From JAWXCF01 sp034440515 (GTDB lineage Bacteria > Bacteroidota > Bacteroidia > CAILMK01), in the NCBI GenBank assembly GCA_034440515.1, contig JAWXCF010000031.1, positions 1-11,156 on the forward strand: a stretch of 11,156 bases of DNA, given 5' to 3'. The number at the start of each line of letters is the position of its first letter. Positions within the stretch are counted from its first letter, which is position 1. Positions 1-6,471 of this stretch are shown in pieces. The position numbers and the translations under genes were made by a program. The notes below the pieces were generated by a model. It made no database searches. It worked only from the letters and a program-made list of their open reading frames with translations, and had not been told where the DNA came from.

Positions 1-20
1 GGATACATTATTTTTTATAT

Positions 21-57
21 ATGACCTATTGGATATTCCTTTAGGTCATTTTTATTT
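21..57 (+). terminator. Rho-independent terminator of an upstream gene
   Basis: ATGACCTA (21-28) pairs with TAGGTCAT (42-49). Inside it, GGA (31-33) pairs with TCC (37-39) across a small TT/TT internal bulge. The hairpin is followed directly by a T-rich run (50-57). The T-run is on the right-hand side only, so it most likely ends a plus-strand gene lying to the left of the window and separates that gene from the gene starting at 95. Confidence 0.65.
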
Positions 58-94
58 AACATATTATTGCAGTCTTTATTAGACTTACACTTCG

Positions 95-1285
95 ATGGCC
101 AATATATTTCCGTTTGTTCCGCTGATAGTTAATGACATTGATGCTTTAGAGTTTACTACTCCTAGTGCAGAGATAGAATCATTGATTGAAGAAAACCAGC
201 CACTACCAGAGTTTTGCTATCAGCAGATATTGAATCCACAGCTTTTTCAAAAAATTGGAGAAGACAAAGACAGAACTCAAACCTCAATTGAAAATTTTAA
301 TAAGTTTTTAAACGAGCAAGTATTATTACCAAATCAAACTGAGGGTATATATATTTATCGTCAGCAAACAAAAAATAATACATACCATTCCATAATAGCA
401 CTTACATCACTAGGTGATTATAAAGATAGTAGAATAAAAAAACACGAGCATACTAGGCACGAGAAAGAGGAAAAAATGACTCAGTTCTTTAGAAATGTTA
501 GAATAAATGGCAATCCTGTTTTACTAACCTATAGACCCCACGAATCAATAGATACTTGGATAAGGCAACAAATTGTCTCTACACTTCCAACACATTCGTT
601 CTCATCTACAGAACGGCAAATGACTCACGATTTTTGGTTTGTAAGTGAGCTGCAATTAATCCAAGAAATTAAGCATTTGTTTAAACAGGTGCCAGAACTA
701 TATATAGCAGATGGCCACCATAGATGCGCTAGTTTAGTAAAGATGTATCCAGAGGTTGATAAGTTTTTAACTTGCTTAATCAGCTCTACAGAAATGAATA
801 TTTACGGCTATCACCGCTATGTTAAGGACTTGGGGGTAGTTAATAGGAAAGAGTTGATAAAAACATTAATTGATTCAGGATTTTTAGTTGAGGAGTTACA
901 GGAACCATCATTAGGTATAGAGGGTGTGTTAAACTTATATATTAAAAAGCGTTGGTATAGTATTACCATTCCTCAACACTTAAAAGATGATACCGATATC
1001 AAACATCAATTAGATGTTTATATTTTGGACAAATACATTTTTGGAAGCATTCTCCACATTACCGATACCAGAACCAGCGATAGGTTGAAATTTGTTCCAG
1101 GTAATTTAAGCTTAGACGAATTAATTAGCCCGATTAAGGAAGGTAGTATCGATGCATTATTTCTTTTGCAACCCATTAAGCCAGAATACGTCTTCAATAT
1201 ATCTGATGTAGATGACGTAATGCCTGTGAAGAGTACCTGGATAGAACCTAAGATGCGAAATGGTCTTTTGATACATCATTTTTAA
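95..1285 (+). CDS. DUF1015 family protein
   Basis: This 396-residue cytosolic protein has no signal peptide or membrane segment. It is recognised by family hallmarks: an IKKHEHTRHEKEE stretch (about 114-126, matching the usual RHExTRxDKE motif), ADGHHR (205-210), YGYHRYVKDL (about 237-246), and a C-terminus containing MPVKSTWIEPK and ending GLLIHHF. Length is close to the family norm (about 400). The N-terminus is divergent: the usual SPPYDV-like motif near residue 20 reads TTPSAEIES. The biochemical function of the family is not settled. In other genomes it often sits beside serine-biosynthesis genes (serA, serC), and the DGHHR motif recalls the DGHxR motif of ParB/SerK-fold proteins; a link to serine metabolism is only inference, and no ser gene is visible here. 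The ATG at 95 is the first in frame after the upstream terminator; no clear Shine-Dalgarno is seen, as is common in Bacteroidota. Confidence 0.88.
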   Translation: MANIFPFVPLIVNDIDALEFTTPSAEIESLIEENQPLPEFCYQQILNPQLFQKIGEDKDRTQTSIENFNKFLNEQVLLPNQTEGIYIYRQQTKNNTYHSIIALTSLGDYKDSRIKKHEHTRHEKEEKMTQFFRNVRINGNPVLLTYRPHESIDTWIRQQIVSTLPTHSFSSTERQMTHDFWFVSELQLIQEIKHLFKQVPELYIADGHHRCASLVKMYPEVDKFLTCLISSTEMNIYGYHRYVKDLGVVNRKELIKTLIDSGFLVEELQEPSLGIEGVLNLYIKKRWYSITIPQHLKDDTDIKHQLDVYILDKYIFGSILHITDTRTSDRLKFVPGNLSLDELISPIKEGSIDALFLLQPIKPEYVFNISDVDDVMPVKSTWIEPKMRNGLLIHHF

Positions 1286-1301
1286 AATTTTATTATATTT
1301 G
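1267..1301 (+). promoter_or_regulatory. Bacteroidota-type promoter for the small exported protein gene
   Basis: TATATTTG (1294-1301) is a full match to the Bacteroidota -7 consensus TAnnTTTG. TTTG at 1267-1270 can act as the -33 element, but the 23-nt spacing is a little longer than usual. Transcription would start only a few bases before the ATG at 1313, giving a very short leader. The match is clear; promoter activity is inferred, and such motifs also arise by chance in AT-rich DNA. Confidence 0.45.
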
Positions 1302-1312
1302 AAAAAAAGAAT

Positions 1313-1762
1313 ATGAAAAAGTATATATATCTTCTGACAGCAGGTTTGCTGTCTCTAACTCTGGCTTCTTCTACTTGTAAGAAAAGAGAAACTGTTGTTC
1401 CTACCACAACTGGTACCACAACTGGTACGACTACTGGTGGTGTCCGTACATCAGGTGACCTTACTGTAATTGTAAAATTAAATTCAATTGCTGGTAATGG
1501 TGCCGTAAACGCTGATGTTTCATTAGGAACTACACCTGATAGTGCTAGACAATTTTTAGGTAATGTAAGATCTACGGATGCTTTTGGTAAGTATGACTAT
1601 GTTTCGTTAGACCCTAGAAATTCACTTATACCTGGTAAACCTTCATATGCAGTTGTAGGCAGGTACATAGATGGAAGTACTGATACATTGAGAGGTGAAC
1701 AACTAGATGTTCAAGTATCTGCAAATAAAAGGACAACAATTACTTTTGCAGTTAAACTTTAA
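1313..1762 (+). CDS. Small exported (putative lipoprotein) protein of unknown function
   Basis: I do not recognise a named family for this 149-residue protein. The N-terminus (MKKYIYLLTAGLLSLTLASST, then Cys22) is a typical export signal. Cys22 could be lipidated, although the box SSTC is not the classic LxGC form, so ordinary signal peptidase I cleavage is also possible. A Thr/Gly linker (about 30-43) made from a tandem repeat follows. The remaining roughly 100 residues are rich in V, T, D and G with alternating hydrophobic positions, which suggests a single beta-sandwich domain resembling carboxypeptidase-regulatory-like or fibronectin-like folds; this is inference. No enzyme motif is seen. 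It lies 27 bases after the DUF1015 gene and has its own putative promoter, so it may be a separate unit. A periplasmic or surface location is likely. Confidence 0.72.
   Translation: MKKYIYLLTAGLLSLTLASSTCKKRETVVPTTTGTTTGTTTGGVRTSGDLTVIVKLNSIAGNGAVNADVSLGTTPDSARQFLGNVRSTDAFGKYDYVSLDPRNSLIPGKPSYAVVGRYIDGSTDTLRGEQLDVQVSANKRTTITFAVKL
1403..1438 (+). repeat. Three in-frame 12-bp tandem repeats encoding Thr-Thr-Thr-Gly
   Basis: ACCACAACTGGT occurs twice exactly (1403-1414 and 1415-1426), followed by a third copy with two changes (ACGACTACTGGT, 1427-1438). Each unit adds TTTG to the linker of the exported protein, so gain or loss of units keeps the frame. Confidence 0.8.
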
Positions 1763-1776
1763 ATTAATTTAATTAG

Positions 1777-1815
1777 AAAGCCCGAGAGAGATTATATTCT
1801 TCTCGGGCTTTTTAT
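1777..1815. terminator. Shared terminator hairpin between convergent units
   Basis: AAAGCCCGAGA (1777-1787) pairs perfectly over 11 bp with TCTCGGGCTTT (1801-1811), with a 13-nt loop. The plus-strand side continues with T residues, giving a classic terminator for the gene ending at 1762. The minus-strand side is followed by an AT-rich stretch with several U's, so it probably also ends the leftward oxidase cluster, whose last gene stops at 1840. Confidence 0.85.
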
Positions 1816-1839
1816 GCTTTAATCTATATCAGCTAACTT

Positions 1840-2235
1840 CTATTTTGCAGCATTAGGGTCAAATTTAATTGAGCTGAATAAATACAGCATAATTAATCTA
1901 CCTAAGCGGAAATTAAATGGTAGTGTAATGATAAGTGCTACTATTATTATGCCCATATATACTTTTACTTCTGGGTCGTGAAGCAAATAAAATGTAGGGA
2001 ATGCTAAGCCAAGCATTAACGCAACTGTTAGGGCATAGTTAATATACATACTACCCCAAAAGAAGCCAGGCTCTATCTCATAATGAGTGCCACATACTGA
2101 ACAGTCTTCGTTCATTACTTGAAATTTTAAAGAATAGGGTGCACTTTTGAATACTTTGCCGGTATGGCAATGAGGGCATTTATTGCTAAATAAAGCAACT
2201 ATTCGATTATTTACTTTATGTGCTTCGCTTGACAT
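1840..2235 (-). CDS. DUF983 family zinc-ribbon-like membrane protein
   Basis: This 131-residue protein begins with a cytosolic segment carrying two Cys pairs, C20-P-H-C23 and C45-S-V-C48, an arrangement expected to hold a metal such as zinc. The family-typical stretch EPGFFWGSMYINYAL follows (about 55-69), then two hydrophobic helices (about 65-85 and 93-110). DUF983 proteins are often found near cytochrome oxidase genes, but their function is not established. I chose the ATG at 2235 rather than the in-frame ATG at 2301: the extra 22 residues would overlap the preceding gene by 56 bases and look unlike the family, while the start at 2235 lies 10 bases after that gene's stop. It is the last gene of the oxidase cluster, before the shared hairpin at 1777-1811. 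A role in oxidase assembly is inferred from position only. Confidence 0.85.
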   Translation of the reverse strand: MSSEAHKVNNRIVALFSNKCPHCHTGKVFKSAPYSLKFQVMNEDCSVCGTHYEIEPGFFWGSMYINYALTVALMLGLAFPTFYLLHDPEVKVYMGIIIVALIITLPFNFRLGRLIMLYLFSSIKFDPNAAK

Positions 2236-2245
2236 AACAATTAAA

Positions 2246-2497
2246 TTACTTATTCTTATTAGCTCTGCTATTCCTATACCATAAGAATCCAATGCTAGCA
2301 AATGCGATATATGGCATAGATAGTAATACTACGATGCCACTGTTTAATCCTGAACCTACTTTTTTAGTACTGTCTTTCCTAAGTGAGCTTTCTACATTAT
2401 GTTTACACATAGGACACTGTGCGCTAGTAGATACACTGAGGCAAGTAAAAAGTAAAACTATAAGTGAAATGTGAATGTATTTTAAAACGCTTTTCAT
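2246..2497 (-). CDS. Small exported CPMC-motif membrane protein, unknown function
   Basis: This 83-residue protein has a signal peptide (1-26, predicted cleavage after STSA), so the mature N-terminus would be QCPMCKHN with C28-x-x-C31, M30 and H33. A polar, Lys-rich segment (about 36-50), one membrane helix (about 54-73) and a short basic tail (YRNSRANKNK) follow. The expected topology puts the CPMC head in the periplasm. The Cys-Met-Cys-His cluster could bind copper or act in thiol redox chemistry; this is inference. Similar small proteins with a signal peptide and AQCxMC motif occur beside oxidase genes in Bacteroidota, usually annotated as hypothetical. The ATG at 2497 is preferred over 2581 because the longer form overlaps the upstream gene by 70 bases and spoils the signal peptide; with 2497 the gap to the upstream gene is 14 bases. 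Confidence 0.8.
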   Translation of the reverse strand: MKSVLKYIHISLIVLLFTCLSVSTSAQCPMCKHNVESSLRKDSTKKVGSGLNSGIVVLLSMPYIAFASIGFLWYRNSRANKNK

Positions 2498-2511
2498 TTT
2501 ATTAGAAAATT

Positions 2512-3144
2512 TTAATTTATTGGGTAAAACGGAGAAATCATTAAATAAACAACAACACCAGTTATGCTTACGTACAGCCAAATAGGAAAAGTATAGCGGG
2601 CTAATTTCTTATGTTTAGCAACATTTCCTCTGTATATTCTTGTTATAGTTAATAACGCCATAGGCACTATAATAGTTGCTAAAACTATATGGGTAATCAG
2701 TATAACATAGTAAGTAGTAAATCTCCAAGCTGGAATTATTGTTTTCTCCGCTTTGTCAACTATTCCATCGTTATTCAGGTCCCCAAACTTAGACTCTGGT
2801 GCACTGTAGTGATAGATTATATAACTAACTAAAAATACAATGCTGAATACGAAAGCCGACATCATACATATTTGGTGATACTTAATTTTCTTTCTACTTA
2901 TAAATATCACACCTAAACTGAGCAATATGCTAACTGAACCATTTAAAAAAGCATTAAATTTTGGGAAGAAATAAATGCTTTGGTCAATACCATCTGATAG
3001 AGTTGCAGGTTTTGCTGAATATATGAGTCCTGCTACAACCAATACTACCAATAGAGAAACGGCAATAATTACTTTGAAAACAAATTTCTCTGAATATTTA
3101 GTTAAAAACTTTTGAGTAAATCTTTCAGAATTATCGTTTATCAT
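2512..3144 (-). CDS. DUF420 membrane protein, CtaM-like oxidase assembly factor
   Basis: This 210-residue integral membrane protein has about five helices (roughly 22-42, 64-83, 91-111, 143-168 and 184-204). Histidines typical of the family are H90, H112, H152 and H178. In Firmicutes the DUF420 protein CtaM/YozB is needed for maturation of heme-A-type terminal oxidases. A comparable role here is supported by position directly after SCO but is not shown. The start overlaps the 3' end of the SCO gene by 14 bases, which suggests translational coupling; the next in-frame ATG (M94) would remove two helices. An unusual element is DLNNDGIVDKAE (residues 122-133, bases 2746-2781), a perfect EF-hand-like calcium loop pattern placed in the loop between helices 3 and 4. 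By the positive-inside rule this loop should face the periplasm, but topology needs testing. Confidence 0.88.
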   Translation of the reverse strand: MINDNSERFTQKFLTKYSEKFVFKVIIAVSLLVVLVVAGLIYSAKPATLSDGIDQSIYFFPKFNAFLNGSVSILLSLGVIFISRKKIKYHQICMMSAFVFSIVFLVSYIIYHYSAPESKFGDLNNDGIVDKAEKTIIPAWRFTTYYVILITHIVLATIIVPMALLTITRIYRGNVAKHKKLARYTFPIWLYVSITGVVVYLMISPFYPIN

Positions 3145-3793
3145 AAGAATATATCAACATATAGATGTCTTCGCCTAATCGCTTTATTTCTTCTGGATCT
3201 ACTCCGTTATAGGTACCTCTAATGTAGCCTTGTTTATCTAAAAGCAATACAATTCCAGAATGCCTAAGCTTTAAAGGATCTCCATCGGGTGATTGTTCTG
3301 ACCTAGGTATTAAAAATTTTCTAACAAGTGAATCGGTATTGTTACCAGCATTTAATAAATGCCACTTGCTGATGTTGATACCGTTTTTAGCTGCATACTT
3401 TTTTAAAACAGTAGGCTGATCATATTTAGGATCTATAGAAACACTTAATATCTGAAAATCTTTTCTTGTTTTTCCGTCTTCCTGGATGGTTTTTAAATTT
3501 GTAGTTAAATCTTTACATATAGATGGACATCTAGTAAAAATAAAGTCAACTACTGTGATTTTGTCTTTTAGTATTGCATCTGTTACTCTTTGGCTATCCT
3601 CATTTAAGGCCTGCCAAGGCGCTGTAGTGTAGTAAATTGTGTCACCGGCTTTATCTAGTTGTTTTTCTCCAACATAGGGTAGTGACTTGTACACATTTTT
3701 ACCAGCTTTGCTACAAAAAAACAAGACAAGGGGTACTGCGATAAACATTAGAACTGGAACACCAATTTGTCCAATTCTTTTAAGTTTTAACAT
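3131..3793 (-). CDS. sco1: SCO1/SenC family copper chaperone
   Basis: This 220-residue protein is anchored by one N-terminal helix (about 10-27), with a thioredoxin-like domain in the periplasm. The copper ligands of the family are all present: C89-P-S-I-C93 in the sequence DFIFTRCPSICKDL, and H178 in LRHSG. The segment ILSVSIDPKYDQP (about 115-127) is also family-typical. SCO proteins deliver copper to, or reduce the thiols of, the CuA site of subunit II, here the CoxB at the head of the cluster. Cys27 at the end of the hydrophobic helix could be a lipidation site, but the preceding residues (LFFC) do not make a good lipobox. The gene starts 16 bases after the cox4-like gene and its end overlaps the DUF420 start. 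Confidence 0.95.
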   Translation of the reverse strand: MLKLKRIGQIGVPVLMFIAVPLVLFFCSKAGKNVYKSLPYVGEKQLDKAGDTIYYTTAPWQALNEDSQRVTDAILKDKITVVDFIFTRCPSICKDLTTNLKTIQEDGKTRKDFQILSVSIDPKYDQPTVLKKYAAKNGINISKWHLLNAGNNTDSLVRKFLIPRSEQSPDGDPLKLRHSGIVLLLDKQGYIRGTYNGVDPEEIKRLGEDIYMLIYSYDKR

Positions 3794-3809
3794 ATTGTTA
3801 TTTGATAAT

Positions 3810-4169
3810 CTATCCTAAACCTACACCGTTTCTAAACTCCATTAGCAATAACGCTATTAGATAAAGTATAAACATCAAGGGTAATAAGATGGTATAGGCC
3901 ATATTGATGCGTTCGTCTTTAAGGTGCATAAAGTATGCAACTATATAGAATGCCTTCAAAATGGTTAAGGCAAAAAATACAACAGTTACAGTGGTTTCAC
4001 CCATACTGTTTTTTATGCCTGGTGTAAGCGCGATAAGAAATTCTAAAACAGTAATTGCTAGAAGTATAAAGAATACTCTCCAAATTTGTTTTTTGCTAGA
4101 ATGTACGGTATGCAAGCCCGGTTCGTCAGTACGTTCTGGAACTTCGTGGGTATCTTTAGTAATTTCCAT
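3810..4169 (-). CDS. Cytochrome c oxidase subunit IV family protein (bacterial cox4/CtaF-like)
   Basis: This 119-residue protein has a hydrophilic, His-containing N-terminus (1-28) and three helices (about 30-49, 58-80 and 91-110). The segment KAFYIVAYFMHLKDE (72-86) is the hallmark of the prokaryotic subunit IV family. It is a small structural subunit of the membrane complex, not catalytic. It lies after the second coxC with a 46-base gap, the longest spacing downstream of ctaA, and 16 bases before SCO. No promoter motif is seen in the 46-base gap. Confidence 0.92.
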   Translation of the reverse strand: MEITKDTHEVPERTDEPGLHTVHSSKKQIWRVFFILLAITVLEFLIALTPGIKNSMGETTVTVVFFALTILKAFYIVAYFMHLKDERINMAYTILLPLMFILYLIALLLMEFRNGVGLG

Positions 4170-4215
4170 ATATGATGATTATACTATGATTTTTGTTAGT
4201 GAAATGAAAGAGATA

Positions 4216-4902
4216 TTAAATTAAGTAGAACAAGGTAAATACAAATACCCAAACTAAGTCTACAAAGTGCCAGTAAAGACCTACTTTTTCTACCATTTCA
4301 TAGTGTCCAACTTTCTCAAAACCTCCTTTATAGGCTTTCCAACATACCAATGAGTTAATAAATACGCCACTTAATACGTGAAAACCGTGAAAACCTGTGA
4401 TCCCAAAGAATAGTTGTCCAAATTGTATTGGACCTATTTTAGAAGGGTCACCTTTTAGAGCAAACGGGTTGTTATGCAATGTTAAACCTTCTTCAATTAA
4501 GTGAGTCCATTCCAAAGCTTGACAACCTAAGAACATTGCGCCACCCAATATGGTAAGCAACATATAGTTTACAACTCCCTTTCTATCCATACGGTGACCA
4601 GCCTCTACAGCTAGTACCATAGTAACACTACTAAATATCAATATAAATGTCATTATACCAACAAAGACTAAGGGCAATCCACCTTCTATTATCCAAGGAA
4701 TTCCTTGAAACACTTCCTCTGGATTAACCCAAGCCATAGCACTACGAAAGAAGCCATAAACGACAAGAAGTGATGAAAATGAAAATGCATCTGAGATGAG
4801 GAAAAACCACATCATAAGTTTTCCATAGCTGGCACCTAATGGTACGCGGCCGCCTGACCACAGGCTAGGTTTAGTTGATAGTGAAGTTGCTTCTGCTGAC
4901 AT
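4216..4902 (-). CDS. coxC: Cytochrome c oxidase subunit III, canonical copy
   Basis: This 228-residue membrane protein is a subunit III of the heme-copper oxidase. Family marks are the helix with LISDAFSF (D38), QALEWTHLIEEG (Gln128, E131), TGFHGFHVLSG (169-179) and the C-terminal YWHFVDLVWVF (210-220, D214). It carries about five helices, the shorter form that lacks the first two of the seven in mitochondrial subunit III. Subunit III stabilises the catalytic subunit and helps keep proton uptake active. It starts 11 bases after the stop of a second, divergent subunit III gene. This copy keeps acidic residues in the helices where the mitochondrial subunit has them, so it is probably the functional equivalent of ordinary CoxC. 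Confidence 0.95.
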   Translation of the reverse strand: MSAEATSLSTKPSLWSGGRVPLGASYGKLMMWFFLISDAFSFSSLLVVYGFFRSAMAWVNPEEVFQGIPWIIEGGLPLVFVGIMTFILIFSSVTMVLAVEAGHRMDRKGVVNYMLLTILGGAMFLGCQALEWTHLIEEGLTLHNNPFALKGDPSKIGPIQFGQLFFGITGFHGFHVLSGVFINSLVCWKAYKGGFEKVGHYEMVEKVGLYWHFVDLVWVFVFTLFYLI

Positions 4903-4913
4903 TGATATTTCAG

Positions 4914-5537
4914 TTAGCTAAAGATGTTTAAAATCGCAAACAAATATACCCATAGCACCCCAATAAAGTGCCAGTACGTTGTGCAAAGATTAATTCTTAG
5001 CATATTTCTGCTATGTACTCTAAATCGGTACGCAGATATTAAAGTGAATAAAAGTATAAATACGCCGCCCACTACGTGGAGGGCGTGAATTCCACTAATT
5101 ACGTAAAAAAATGCACCATTTTTGGCAGCTACACTGTGCCCATTTACAACAGTGGAATCACCAGTTAGATGTATTCCATTTGCTGTCAGGGCTTTATAAC
5201 CCAATACTTGTGCTACTAAAAATACCATACCTAGAATAAAAGTTATCCATAGTGCAAGTCTATTTTTATCAATCTCATTTTTACCTGCATTATAGTATGC
5301 CCATTGCATACTAAGACTACTAAGTGCTATAACTACTGTGCTAAAGGTGAATATATTTGGAATGCTATAGCTTATCCAGCTCCCGTTTTGAATAGCATCT
5401 GTCCTGCTGACTATTAAAGCCGAGGTAAATGCTGCAAATAGCATAGTCACCGTAATTAAAAATAACCATAAGGTAAATCTAGTTGGGTTAACTGCTAATT
5501 GTGATGTCCGTTCTTTGTATAACTCTACTCTTGCCAT
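4914..5537 (-). CDS. coxC: Heme-copper oxidase subunit III, divergent copy
   Basis: This 207-residue protein has about five helices. Membership of the subunit III family is shown by SGIHALHVVGGVF (148-160) and the C-terminal YWHFIGVLWVYLF (188-200). Compared with the next gene it lacks acidic residues: the position of D38 is V30, E131 is G113 (AQVLGYKAL) and D214 is G193. It also has a longer polar loop with a GDSTVVNGHS stretch (about 126-135). Two adjacent subunit III genes are common in Bacteroidota oxidase clusters, so this is an old paralogue pair rather than a fresh duplication. A structural role is likely. It lies 13 bases after cyoE/ctaB and 11 bases before the canonical coxC. Confidence 0.92.
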   Translation of the reverse strand: MARVELYKERTSQLAVNPTRFTLWLFLITVTMLFAAFTSALIVSRTDAIQNGSWISYSIPNIFTFSTVVIALSSLSMQWAYYNAGKNEIDKNRLALWITFILGMVFLVAQVLGYKALTANGIHLTGDSTVVNGHSVAAKNGAFFYVISGIHALHVVGGVFILLFTLISAYRFRVHSRNMLRINLCTTYWHFIGVLWVYLFAILNIFS

Positions 5538-5550
5538 TGCTTTGTTTTTG

Positions 5551-6453
5551 TTATGATATTAGTTTGTCAACTAACATTATTAAAAAGATGATGGGTAAAT
5601 ACATTATTGACCCAAACATCAAACGTTTGGCTTCCTTATTAGTTTTTTCTTCATACAATTGATAACTCAACCAGGAGAAAACAATGCTGCAAGCCATTAT
5701 AACAAAGGCTGTAGCCAAATGGCCAATGCCTAAGAAATAGGGTAAAAAGCTTACTGGAATAAGTAAGAAAGAGAACAACATAATTTGAATGCTGGCGGCA
5801 TTTTGAGTTTTAGCCCCAATAGGGTGAAGTTTTATTCCAGCCCTTTTATAGTCGTCTTCTAAAATCCAGGCAATACTATAAAAGTGCGGAAACTGCCAAA
5901 TGAATTGAATTAAAAACAAAGTCCAAGCTGTAGTCCCTAAAGCCCCAGCAGCAGCTGCAAATCCAATCATAGGTGGTATAGCACCTGGTATAGCTCCTAC
6001 ATAAACAGCAAATGGAGTGTGTTTTTTAAGTGGAGTATATAAGAATCCGTATAAAAGTAAAGAAACTAAGCTAAGTATGGCAGCTAGATTATTAAGGTAA
6101 AATGCAATTAAACCAACGCCTACTATTCCCATTATTAAGGTAGAGACAACAGCTTCAGGTACACCCATTCTATTGCTAGCTAAGGGCCTATTTTCTGTTC
6201 TCAACATCAAGGCATCACTGTCTTTCTCTATTATTTGGTTTATTCCATTAGCAGATCCTACAGTTAGAAAGCCACCTATCAGTGTTATTATTAAGCCAAA
6301 AGTATCAAACTCTGCACCACTTCCTAGCATAAAGCCTATAAAAGTAGATAGCACAACAGTTAGGTTCAATCGAAATTTAATTAACTGTTTGTAATCATTA
6401 ATTTTACTTTTTATAGTACTAATCTCGGTCTTTATGATTGCAGAATTACTCAT
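5551..6453 (-). CDS. cyoE: Protoheme IX farnesyltransferase (heme O synthase, CtaB/CyoE)
   Basis: This 300-residue UbiA-family membrane prenyltransferase adds farnesyl to heme B to make heme O, the substrate of the heme A synthase encoded just upstream. The first active-site motif is N69-GIN72-QIIEKDSDAL, then R85-T86 and R89-P90. The second region, YTPLKKHTPFAVYVGAIPGAIPPMIGF, follows in the middle of the protein (about 139-165). The DxxxD-type motif reads NxxxE-KDSD, a form I believe is usual in Bacteroidota. About eight or nine helices are visible, and length is normal for the family. It starts 18 bases after the ctaA stop. A TAACTTTG sequence overlaps the ctaA stop codon and could be an internal promoter, but support is weak. 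Confidence 0.96.
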   Translation of the reverse strand: MSNSAIIKTEISTIKSKINDYKQLIKFRLNLTVVLSTFIGFMLGSGAEFDTFGLIITLIGGFLTVGSANGINQIIEKDSDALMLRTENRPLASNRMGVPEAVVSTLIMGIVGVGLIAFYLNNLAAILSLVSLLLYGFLYTPLKKHTPFAVYVGAIPGAIPPMIGFAAAAGALGTTAWTLFLIQFIWQFPHFYSIAWILEDDYKRAGIKLHPIGAKTQNAASIQIMLFSFLLIPVSFLPYFLGIGHLATAFVIMACSIVFSWLSYQLYEEKTNKEAKRLMFGSIMYLPIIFLIMLVDKLIS

Positions 6454-6471
6454 TTCAATTGTGTTGCAAAG

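Noticed and set aside
2236..2301. Longer N-terminus for the DUF983 gene starting at 2301
   Set aside because: It would overlap the preceding gene by 56 bases and adds residues not resembling the family; the ATG at 2235 fits spacing and length.
2498..2581. Longer N-terminus for the CPMC protein starting at 2581
   Set aside because: It runs 70 bases into the DUF420 gene and puts a Cys-rich non-signal stretch before a clear signal peptide; the ATG at 2497 is far better.
4170..4215. 46-base gap between canonical coxC and the cox4-like gene as a regulatory site
   Set aside because: No promoter motif, hairpin or repeat is visible; it looks like an ordinary intra-operon spacer.
5551..6453. Changed active-site motif (Glu in place of the first Asp) in heme O synthase
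   Set aside because: NQIIEKDxD followed by RTxNRP is, to my knowledge, the normal form in Bacteroidota, and all other motifs are intact.
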